64,000 bases of DNA, taken from positions 806,001-870,000 of the forward strand of contig BROI01000002.1 in NCBI GenBank assembly GCA_027923505.1. The letters run 5' to 3'. Of this stretch, positions 10,053 to 19,300 are shown one piece after another; the first letter of the stretch is position 1, and the number at the start of each line of letters is the position of its first letter. The notes beneath the pieces are model-generated. The model was not told the origin of the DNA. It did not search any database and was given only the letters and a program-made list of their open reading frames with translations. The DNA is from Mayamaea pseudoterrestris (taxonomy: Eukaryota > Bacillariophyta > Bacillariophyceae > Sellaphorales > Sellaphoraceae). The position numbers and the translations under genes were made by a program.

Positions 10053-11054
10053 TCAGGGGCGCAATGTTCGTGCAAGACTTGTTCGGACCCGCACACCTTG
10101 CTCGATCGTTTTAAAGAGCAATCGCTGCTTTCTGCACTTTCGCATATAAACGAAACCAAGTTGATCAAGTTGCGCCATGCGCTCCGCGGTAATATGGCCG
10201 GGCTTGCCTTGCATATACAGTGTATGTTGTCGCCGCTGAGCCTTGCACCAAATCGCGAGTGCAGGATTGTTTGGATAAAGCGTTGGAACGTAACAATGAC
10301 CATGCTCCTTTTGATACTGCTTGAGCTCTTGTAAATGCTCCAACCAGGTGTCCTTTCGAACATCCCAGCAAAAACCAATCGACTCCAACGCTTCAACCCG
10401 ATCCGCCGTCATGAAAGACGGCTTGTTTCGCAAAAAGCGCTGGTAGTGGTAGCGTTGTTGTTTCGCCCAGCGTACAAGAGCTGCATCATTCTTGTAGCTG
10501 GCATCCTTGTTCTTGTAGGCAACGAAACTTTCGAAGAACCATGTCCACTTGTCGGTTTGGTACTTGCGGAAGCGAGGACGATGCGAGGTTACTGTGTCAT
10601 CGCCATTATGAGGTCGTTTCTTGCTAGATCCAGTGTCCATTGTAGAACTAGTTGATGCTTCAGTAGTGACGCTGCTGTCGGAGGAAATGGGATGAATAAT
10701 GTCCCTCGAAATGGAACTGAGAAACAATGTTGGCGGTACCAACAGTGGAGGTTCGAGAATGGGTGTCGTCATGAAAGGATCGCTGTCGTCAAGTCCGTCG
10801 CCAACTTCATGACTCTTGTGGTCGTTCGCAAGTTTGAGTATATCTGGCAGAGTCATGTTCTTGTTCATTGCTGTAGTTGTTGAATGTAGTGGGAGTTGCG
10901 GCGGTGGAAAGCAGTTCTGCATCGAAACACCATTGAAAATTGCCGAGTTGAGCAATGGAAATTGTCCCGTCCATCCAAGGTTGTTCATATACATGACTGT
11001 GTATCCATTCCAGAAGAGTGGGAGCTGCGTGAAAGGAGTCGGGAAAAAGCTCAT
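10053..11054 (-). CDS. Protein with two helicase-associated (HA) domains
   Basis: A 333-residue single-exon protein. Residues 1-160 are low-complexity (Pro/Ser/Thr-rich) with a basic K-K-R-P-H nuclear-type patch. Two HA domains follow at about 166-228 and 232-300. The second is the clearest (W-L-E-H-L-Q-E-L-K-Q-Y, then G-H-C-Y-V-P, then L-A-I-W-C-K-A-Q-R-R-Q, ending L-D-Q-L-G-F). Each ends in the family's 'alpha-L-x-x-[IL]-G-F' pattern. HA domains occur in large numbers in stramenopiles, usually without a helicase, and are assumed to bind nucleic acid. The gene is divergent from the aminotransferase across 207 bases. Confidence 0.75.
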   Translation of the reverse strand: MSFFPTPFTQLPLFWNGYTVMYMNNLGWTGQFPLLNSAIFNGVSMQNCFPPPQLPLHSTTTAMNKNMTLPDILKLANDHKSHEVGDGLDDSDPFMTTPILEPPLLVPPTLFLSSISRDIIHPISSDSSVTTEASTSSTMDTGSSKKRPHNGDDTVTSHRPRFRKYQTDKWTWFFESFVAYKNKDASYKNDAALVRWAKQQRYHYQRFLRNKPSFMTADRVEALESIGFCWDVRKDTWLEHLQELKQYQKEHGHCYVPTLYPNNPALAIWCKAQRRQHTLYMQGKPGHITAERMAQLDQLGFVYMRKCRKQRLLFKTIEQGVRVRTSLARTLRP

Positions 11055-11261
11055 GGTGCCAATGTTCGGTTCATTCGCAAGCCGAATTTGTGAGCGTTTT
11101 CGCGATTCGCGAACGATTCAAGTCGTCATCAAAGCGGCACTCTTTATGTCTGACCGGTACTGGCAACCCGACAATTCCCTCGCGCGCAACTTTTGCCATC
11201 CGTCACCATGAAATTACACACCATAACATCAGCTAAATCAGAGCAGTCTCATGAATAGAGC

Positions 11262-12745
11262 ATGAGATGCAGCAGTAAAGGTTTGATAGCATACTTGGGT
11301 TTCATTACTCCTGCTAAAGCCTTCCATTTAACGAGTCGTCAAGCGGCTCATCATCATTCTATTCATTCGCGACACTCGATGATGTCCAATGCACCATTAG
11401 TAACTTTACCCAAAATCTCCAAGAGAATAGAAAAGACGCTGGATCCATGTGTCGTGCTCATGAAGGAAATGATTGGGTCATATTCGGCCGAATGGCAAGA
11501 CCGAGGAGGTATATACAGCTTGGCGCAAGGCGTCGTTTACTGGAAACCTCCTCCGACAGCACAATCGGCACTCTTGGAAGCTGTCCAACAATCGAGCGAG
11601 CCAGAAAGTACTTTGCACATGTATGGTCCAGATGAAGGTTTGCCGGAACTCCGTCAAGTCTTGCAGGAAAAGATTCAAACCGAGAATCTATTGAATAACC
11701 ATCACGTCATGGTTACGGTTGGCGCCAATCAGGCTTACATGAACTGCGTCTTGACACTATTGGAATCCAATAACAAGGCAGTCGTTTTCAAGCCCTACTA
11801 CTTTAACCATGTCATGGCGCTGCAAATGGTCTTGTCGGATGCGGATGAGCAACTGTTGGTCGGACCGAGCAGCGAAAACGGCATTCCCGATTTAGCTTGG
11901 CTGGAAGCGCAGCTTCAAGCTGACCCTTTCATCAAAGTGGTAACCATGACCAATCCCTGCAATCCTACTGGAGTGTTACTGGAAAGATCCGTCGTGCAGC
12001 AAGCTGTAGACTTGTGTCGCAAGCAAGACGTTTGGCTCGTCTTGGACTGCACGTACGAGTACTTTGTTTCCGACAGCTTTGATGGCTGCTTTTCCGATGC
12101 TCACGTCATTCACATTTTTTCCTTGAGCAAGGCCTATGCACTGGCTGGGTATCGATGCGGGTACATGGTCATGAGCAAAAGTGCTGATCCGCTCTATCAG
12201 CAAGTCATGAAGGTGCAAGGTGAGTGAATGGAATATCAGAGTTACCGTTCGTATTTCGTCGCCATGAATTCACTGACGCAGCCATGCGTCAGACACTATC
12301 CCAATCTGCCCCAGCACAATCTCGCAAGTTGCTGCACTTGGCTCGCTCCAGGCTGGTCGAGATTGGGTGCGCGACAAGGTTGCAACCTTGTCAGCGGGTC
12401 GTGATGCAATTTTCAAGGCACTCGCGCCGTGCATTCAGGTCATGGGCGGTTCCGGTGCCATGTATGTCATGTGCAAAATAGATGGAGATGATCAGGAGTT
12501 TGCGCGACGACTCGTTCAGGATTACGGTGTCGCTGTTATTCCTGGATCCTTTTGTGGATATCCGGGCTGGCTGCGCGTGTGCTACGCCAACCTACCGCCC
12601 GCTCAGTGTTTGGAGGTACGCTCTCGGTCTGTGTTACTGTACATGCTATAGACAAGGTATGATGACTCACAATTCTTCTCTTTATTAGGCGGCTGAGCGC
12701 CTGGCTTTGGGCTTGAAGGAGTTGCTGGCAAAGACAGAAAAGTGA
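11262..12745 (+). CDS. Class I/II pyridoxal-phosphate aminotransferase
   Basis: Three exons, join(11262..12219, 12293..12615, 12689..12745), give 445 residues. The 73-base introns were placed because they restore the family sequence across the joints (K-V-Q-D-T-I-P-I-C-P-S-T, and L-E-A-A-E-R). Family motifs are F-K-P-Y-Y-F-N-H, N-P-C-N-P-T-G (cofactor/substrate pocket), V-L-D-C-T-Y-E-Y and S-L-S-K-A-Y, whose Lys should bind the cofactor. The N-terminus has a hydrophobic stretch then A-K-A-F-H-L, resembling an ASAF plastid-entry motif, so plastid location is possible. The substrate cannot be fixed from sequence. A methionine/tyrosine- or kynurenine-type enzyme is one possibility. Confidence 0.8.
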
Positions 12746-12888
12746 AACATCCCATGCTCGACTTTTCTTGCGCGCCATTTGCGTTAAAATTGATTGGCAC
12801 TCATTGTGTCAAGATAAAAGTTTGTTATGAAATAGGTTTTAACTTTGGACAGGATTAATATACAAGGCGTCATATAAGCATTTCCCTC

Positions 12889-14253
12889 TCACTTCTCGTC
12901 TGATATTCGAAACAAATCCTGCAGCTTTATCCGAGTTCTTGTCTCGTTCGCCATAGTGGACACTTGGTAGCTAGCCAACAAGATCTTGGCCTTTTCCACT
13001 CCAACATTATCAATAAAGCCGCGCAACCACGACCGCATATAATAGTCTGGTCCCTCATGTACGTTTGACTTGTAGTGAAACAAGTCATAGGTCCGTCGAC
13101 TATCATTGCGGGCATTGTAGCGATCCCACGGTCCGATATAGTGCGACACAGTCAGTGGATACCGCTGCACGTCGTCAAACTTGATTTGAAACAAGGTGCG
13201 GCACAGCGCCTTGCTCGGTCGATGAATGCTAAAGAGCTTGGTGTACATTTCATCGTCCGCTGGTACGCGCGAAACGTCAATAATCACCTTTGGTTGTCCG
13301 TTCCGCTCCTTGTCGTCGTCGGTGGTATGATACCACCATCGAAGAGTTTCAAACTTGCGTGCATTGTAGCCGGATGGCGTCGTGGCAGCTATTGCGGCAG
13401 CCTTTGCCGTGTCGTCCTTTTCGACAGACCCAAAGAGTACGCGCGGCATGGACAAGCAAGGCAAATTAATCTTTTCATATAAATAAGCGTCGCGATACAT
13501 GCTGCTCAAGTAGTTGAACAAGCCGTCGGGTTGCTTCAATGATGGAACTGGTAACACGCCACGCAAATCACCCTTGCGCTTGTGTCGATTCAGTACCACA
13601 TACTCGTCGGTATCTATATGCATGGTCAGTGTTCGTCCAGCGTCGCGATGAAACGACAAACACTTGCTCAGAAACGAGACTTGCCGAAATCGGTGATTCG
13701 CAATGCGCACCTTGTCGTCACGCGTCGCCGTGCAGTCAACCACGTTGCAGGTTGGAATGCGCAGCCACCGCGATCGATTGCTGTCGAGTGCGACGCGATT
13801 CGGTTCAATGAAATTGCCAGTCTTGAGAAAGGACTCCGGCATGTACTGCGTGTCGTTCCATGTAACAATCTGCAGATCCGTCAAGTTGCGCCATGTTGCA
13901 AAGACTTGCTCGGGTGACGATTGGCTGCTGGGATCAATGGCGACAAGCAAGTGTCGCATTCGCATGGTATGGTAGTGGTAAGCGATCCATTCATTGAGCA
14001 ATACATTGTCATCCTTAATTAGCAGGCAGGCTGATAGACTGTCTGGAGTTATAGTACTGCTACTATTGCTGCCTGCTAATGAATATTGTTCCACGGTGAT
14101 GCGTCGCTGAAAGGCTCGCAAGTGCTGCTCGAGGGCCGAACCATTGACGAAGCGCAAGTCTCGATCTCTGCATATCAATGTGACATTGACAGATATGACA
14201 GACAGTAGTGCTGCAGCCAAGACAATGATTGCAGGTCGATGCATGGACTGCAT
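12889..14253 (-). CDS. Type II membrane glycosyltransferase, GT92-like
   Basis: A 454-residue single-exon protein. A short cytosolic tail and one N-terminal membrane segment (A-I-I-V-L-A-A-A-L-L-S-V-I-S-V) suggest a Golgi type II protein. The lumenal domain opens with S-A-C-L-L-I-K-D-D-N-V-L-L-N-E-W-I-A-Y-H, the start pattern of GT92/GT2-like transferases. H-I-D-T-D-E-Y-V-V in the middle supplies the D-x-D metal and sugar-nucleotide site. Several N-x-S/T sites fit a secretory location. The donor and acceptor cannot be told. It is divergent from the HA/CCCH gene across 295 bases. Confidence 0.7.
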   Translation of the reverse strand: MQSMHRPAIIVLAAALLSVISVNVTLICRDRDLRFVNGSALEQHLRAFQRRITVEQYSLAGSNSSSTITPDSLSACLLIKDDNVLLNEWIAYHYHTMRMRHLLVAIDPSSQSSPEQVFATWRNLTDLQIVTWNDTQYMPESFLKTGNFIEPNRVALDSNRSRWLRIPTCNVVDCTATRDDKVRIANHRFRQVSFLSKCLSFHRDAGRTLTMHIDTDEYVVLNRHKRKGDLRGVLPVPSLKQPDGLFNYLSSMYRDAYLYEKINLPCLSMPRVLFGSVEKDDTAKAAAIAATTPSGYNARKFETLRWWYHTTDDDKERNGQPKVIIDVSRVPADDEMYTKLFSIHRPSKALCRTLFQIKFDDVQRYPLTVSHYIGPWDRYNARNDSRRTYDLFHYKSNVHEGPDYYMRSWLRGFIDNVGVEKAKILLASYQVSTMANETRTRIKLQDLFRISDEK

Positions 14254-14548
14254 CTTGTTCGAAAATGGTCGTGATGGTTGTTTTGCAGCGCGCAGCTCGT
14301 CCCTCGCGGAAGCGCCGAAACCGTTTGGTTACACGAGTCGCGCCAGTCGGCTCGTAAGATACTGTCTCAGCGTTAGCCAGTACGACATTTTAGCGAGAAA
14401 AGGTGCCGACGAATGGAACGACGCAACGCTCACACATAATGAGGTGACTCCTTCATCTTTATCACCCTTTGCACTCATCCCCGCTTCGAGCACCAAACGA
14501 GCGACCAAGGCATCATTGGTTACAATCTTAATAGCATTATAGATCAAT

Positions 14549-16126
14549 ATGGATGCCAATCACAGCGACAGCCATCAAGATTCAGCAGCAACTGCTGCCA
14601 AGGAACAATTGTCTCTTCATGTTTCGAACGAGGATTTTGCTGACCAAAATGACGACGAATGGATGACATCGTTCCAAGACTTTCAAAGCAGCAAACATCC
14701 AGTGACTGGCAAGTATGTCATGACTGCAACGCGACTTGCATGGTTGCAAACGCAGGAGGTCTTGTACGCTCGTCGTCAAAATCCGCGCATTCTGTCAAAT
14801 GACCGCCTCGCAAGGCTCAAGAGTCTTGGCTTTTTCGCGCATGATACGTCAGTGTCATCGCTACCAAGTCATGCTGAACCGATCGTGACAGTGTCTTCAA
14901 CTCCGGGCTCCCACATTTCGCCGCGCAACGAGTCGAATGAATCATGCTCGCATCATTCTCATTCTAGTAATGCGTCGCCAAGTGCGCGGCAAAAGCGTTT
15001 GCGGCTACCAATAGTAGATGCATCCAACTGGATACTTCCGCCGGGTCGCGAGAAACACTGCTGCCCAGACTACGAATCTAGACAATGCTGCGCTCAAAAG
15101 GACAAGTGCCACTTCATTCATTTACAGTATCCATGGGGTCATGCTGCTATTGAACAATATTGGCCAAGGTGCTCCCAGCGACTGCCGTCGTATCTTAGCC
15201 AGAGAAAGTATAATGAGCGCGTCTTGTGTTTGTCAACTTTTTGTGACGATGATTGGTGGTATACCGCTCGATATTCATCTGATAGCTTGGACCCTGCCGA
15301 TGAGGGCAAAATGATCGTTTTAGCTGAAGGCGGTCGAACGGCTTGCCGGAGTGAACAAGGAATTTACTGGTACCCATGGGAGAGAGACGCGAAGGAGGCA
15401 CTCGAGCGTGTGGTAATCCTCACGTATTGGGCTTCGCAGCACAGCATTCAAGCGAACCGAGAAATCGTCGGGTCTGCTTTTGATACTATTGCAAGAAAGT
15501 TTTCCGAAACCGCAGCACACATAACCATGCCGACTCAAGAAAGAAAGCGGCAATTCTCAGAAGCTGATCTTGAAACTACTGACGATGAAGAGCGTGACCG
15601 CCCCGTAAAGCTTCGCTGGAATGCTACAGACAGGGACGAACTTGACGGTTTTCAGCTCACACCTGAACTAAAGCGTCTCGCGGCGCTGCAGAAACAAGTG
15701 GAACAACTTGCGTCGTCACTCAACGTTGGCGACATGTTGCCGATGGGACCTCTTTCGTATCTTGAACGCGCGGTTGTCACAGACACAGCATCGAAGCGTG
15801 GTCTTGGCTACTACATAGAGCTAGTTTTAGAGAAAGCTGAATGTTCGACGAAGGGGTCTCTCAAGAACAAGGCTACCCGGAAACACATAACGATTGTGAA
15901 CTCTTCGTACAATATGCAATTCCAAAAGTATCGCGCTTCATGCAAACCTGCAGATATACGCCCGCCAATGATCAATGTTAAAGGGAGAGTTTTGCCTATG
16001 TGCATCGCTTACCATGTCCGAGGCCAATGTTGGTCTAGTTGTGCAAAACAACATGACCACCACCGTCACAATGAAGAGCAAGACAAAGAGTTATTGCATT
16101 GGTGCAGTCTTGCCTTTTGTCACTAG
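14549..16126 (+). CDS. HA-domain plus CCCH zinc-finger protein
   Basis: A 525-residue single-exon protein. Residues ~38-97 form an HA-like domain (W-M-T-S-F-Q-D-F, ending L-K-S-L-G-F-F). At ~171-191, C-x8-C-x5-C-x3-H is the exact spacing of an RNA-binding CCCH finger (C-P-D-Y-E-S-R-Q-C-C, then C-H-F-I-H). A second, shorter-spaced set lies at ~484-502 (C-I-A-Y-H-V-R-G-Q-C-W-S-S-C-A-K-Q-H, C-x8-C-x3-C-x3-H). The middle is acidic, with a possible coiled segment (A-A-L-Q-K-Q-V-E-Q-L-A). The domain pairing suggests an RNA- or DNA-binding role. That is inference from domains alone. Confidence 0.6.
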   Translation: MDANHSDSHQDSAATAAKEQLSLHVSNEDFADQNDDEWMTSFQDFQSSKHPVTGKYVMTATRLAWLQTQEVLYARRQNPRILSNDRLARLKSLGFFAHDTSVSSLPSHAEPIVTVSSTPGSHISPRNESNESCSHHSHSSNASPSARQKRLRLPIVDASNWILPPGREKHCCPDYESRQCCAQKDKCHFIHLQYPWGHAAIEQYWPRCSQRLPSYLSQRKYNERVLCLSTFCDDDWWYTARYSSDSLDPADEGKMIVLAEGGRTACRSEQGIYWYPWERDAKEALERVVILTYWASQHSIQANREIVGSAFDTIARKFSETAAHITMPTQERKRQFSEADLETTDDEERDRPVKLRWNATDRDELDGFQLTPELKRLAALQKQVEQLASSLNVGDMLPMGPLSYLERAVVTDTASKRGLGYYIELVLEKAECSTKGSLKNKATRKHITIVNSSYNMQFQKYRASCKPADIRPPMINVKGRVLPMCIAYHVRGQCWSSCAKQHDHHRHNEEQDKELLHWCSLAFCH

Positions 16127-16323
16127 CCTTACCAACACCACATTTTTTCAAGAATAACAACCTGTTCATTTATTCATCTACCAATTTTCTTGTCGCGCAA
16201 CGAGGAACTTTAACTGTAAGTATGAATGCTCCGTTCGTCGAAGATAGCAAAACCCGCATCCATGATTTTTGGCGATTTCAACACCGATAAGACAAAACGA
16301 GTCGCGATCCGACATGCGTCCTG

Positions 16324-19300
16324 GTGCATGGCTGTTCGACCACCATGGGATTCACAATCAACGACGCAGAAAGCATGGTGAAAGAAAAGACAAAGACACG
16401 TCTTGACAAGGGAGGAAGTCGAGTGGAATTTATTGGATTTGGGGCTTTTGATGGACCGTCGTCTCCTTCAGCTACCGACGGAGGAGCTGCCGCTGCAAAT
16501 TCACCCTTTGCGTCCGCTCATCCAGTTTCATCCTGGACACCTGTCTACTACGGATCAGAAAGCGAAATCCGTCTGCTATTTCCTCGCATTAGTCAAAAGA
16601 AGGATGCCATTACCAAAGTTAAGGCGCTCCGAGAGCTCGCAACATATTTTTGCTCTGACGACATTCCAAAAAAGCTCCAAGCCGAAACGCTTGCCCATTT
16701 CGCCTGGCTATATCATCATAAGCTTGCATACGACGTGCAGCCTCCCGTTCGCGCCGAGTCGCTGAGTGTTTGGAAGGCGGCGGCCGATCGGATTCCAAAG
16801 GCGTGCAAAACATTCATGGAGTACTACCCCGAGCTATGTGGAATGCTTTACATTGCGCAGTGCGATTCCGACGCTCAAGTTGCCTTGCAGTATCGCAATA
16901 CAATCGAAACAGTGTACGAGCGTACTAGGAAAGATTGGCCATGGCAGGAAGGCTTGATGGAGTATGTGCACCGCATTCTATCGTACGGAAAACCATCGGT
17001 AATGCATCAAGCACTCTTTGCGAAAAAGAAGCAACCTGATGAAGCATCATCATCATCATTGACGCAACAACTCAATGAACAGCAACGAGACGAAATAGAA
17101 GAGCGCTTTGAGCGAATCGTTGGCATGACGCTGGCGGCACTGGACACGTATATTGGTCGGGATTCTTCCGAATTGACACTGAATGAACCGCAAACTATCT
17201 GGTTTCAGACGATGACCAGTTCTAAGCCAAGTCTTCGCTTTAAAACGTACCAGCTGCTCAATACTTGCATTTTAAAGAACTTGGAACAGCTCTTACCCAT
17301 CGACTTGGTCACGATGCTGGGCCGAAAAGTACTGCTGTCGGAACGAGAAGCTAGCAATATTCCAACCTTGCTCGAAACAATACTAGTGGTGCTCTCCAAG
17401 CAGCGGCAACATACAACTCTTTTTCAAAAACCATTGCAAAAGATGCTGTCAAAAGCATGCTACGGAGCGCGAGTCAGTGCTTGGGGTCCAACAATTTTGC
17501 CGCTACTCAGTTTCTTTGACAATAAACTGCCCTTGCTGCAAGCTTTGCAGGACGGAAGACCATTGGGAGCGGTTGACACGTGGCAGTTGCAGGAAGTCAT
17601 TATCGAGTGCAGCGCGTTTGCGCTACTCCAGCGGACAAGTAACAGTGAAAGCAACGGAAAAGTAGAAGATGCAAAAATGGTGTGCCAAGTGTGGCTCAAG
17701 GCGTTTTATGGGACAATGCTGACGCCGATATCCTTGTCCCCGGCGGCACAGGCTGCACATGGTGCAGTGATGCAGGAGCTGGCTAAATCGTTGCTTCGTT
17801 TTGAGGATGCTTGCATGCAGCAACGTGATTGCGACATTTCCTTGGTTCGTGATTGGTTTTGGGCGGAGGGAATCCGGATTGAAGCCAACACAGATCCCAT
17901 CGCCGTTGCCGCACTGTTAACAGCGGCTCGTACCTTGTCGAAGAATTCCAAAGAAAAATCGCTATTATTTCCTGCCATACATCCTTTCTTTTCAAGTACC
18001 TTGGAGAAGTACCGAGGGTCTTCAGGATCAGTGCCAAGCGATGGTGCGTATCGCATGTTCACGGAGGCGTTACAGTTTTTTGGCCCGTCGACAATACTCA
18101 ATAATAATACGCTGGAACGCTTTGTCATGAACGATCTTCTACGGTGGTTAGTCATCCATACAAGTGCATTGTCGACGCATGACCAGAACGATAGATTGGT
18201 CAAGTACGATTTTGGCCTGCTCGCGGTTTCCCTGGAAGATTTTGGCGCGGAGGCAACGAAGATCTGGCAATCAGTGCTGACCGAAATTGTGGCGGCCAAG
18301 TGCTCGCTTAGTTTGCTCGTGCCCGGACTTGAAAGTCTTTTAAAATCTAAAAACACTTTTGAATGGATTACATGTCCAATTTTCGATCAGTTTGCACAAG
18401 AAGTTGGGCTTGGTGTAATTGAGGTTGATGACACAAACGGTAGGAAAGACAAGATGAAAGGCGCCGCGAATTTAAGTTTTCTGCGCATGTGTTTGGGTAT
18501 ACCTTGTCATCACATTTTGGTGAGCGACAAAGTACTCGCAGTCTGGATTGATCGTGGTTGTCTATCTCTAAATGTCTCATCTGCCGACCAAGGCGTGGAT
18601 TCTACAATCCTACTCCAGGTCTTGGTTGAATTGGTTGCGAAGCACCCTGTGACTTTAAACGAAAAAGATGTTGATCGTATTATGTTGACCTCGTGGTATT
18701 ATGGGAGTGATTTTTTCGAAAATACGGCTCTGAGCGTCCTTAGTCAACGACCGTCAGCTACCCAACGATTCACAAAGAACGCATCAAATTATCTATCACA
18801 GGAGCTAGAAGCGTTGTGCACATGTTCTGAAAACGATGTACTCGCTTTAAAATGTGATCCGCGAAGGTGGTCAGAACATGCTTGGCAATTTGTTACTGCA
18901 TGCCGATTGTTATCTACAATGGACGCCGACACCATACCATCACTGGCCCTTTTCGGACTGGCCGACCTTCATCTTTGGAAGAAATACCCAGTTGTTCTAC
19001 ATGATTGCGCTGTTTTGTTTTTCGGTGGAATTACATCTTCAAAAGAAAAGATTGCACTTGTTGAACGATCTTGTGACGACGCGTCCATATTTCTTGCCAC
19101 TATCCTTGTGTCGCTGTCGCAGGCGAGCGCCGACGCGTACGAAGCCATGATTGTAAAGGCAGCCAAGGACCGCGCTTGCTCATTTCTTTCTTGTCTTGGA
19201 GGAGACGATTTGGAAGCAGAGTTTTTGATAAAACTGGCAGACGCAATTTTGCTTCGAGCGTCGAAAATTCGATTGCCAGAGGACGTCGACGCCTTGCGAA

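Noticed and set aside
9767-10396. A 209-codon minus-strand frame overlapping the HA-domain gene
   Set aside because: Its frame differs from the HA protein and its composition is random-like.
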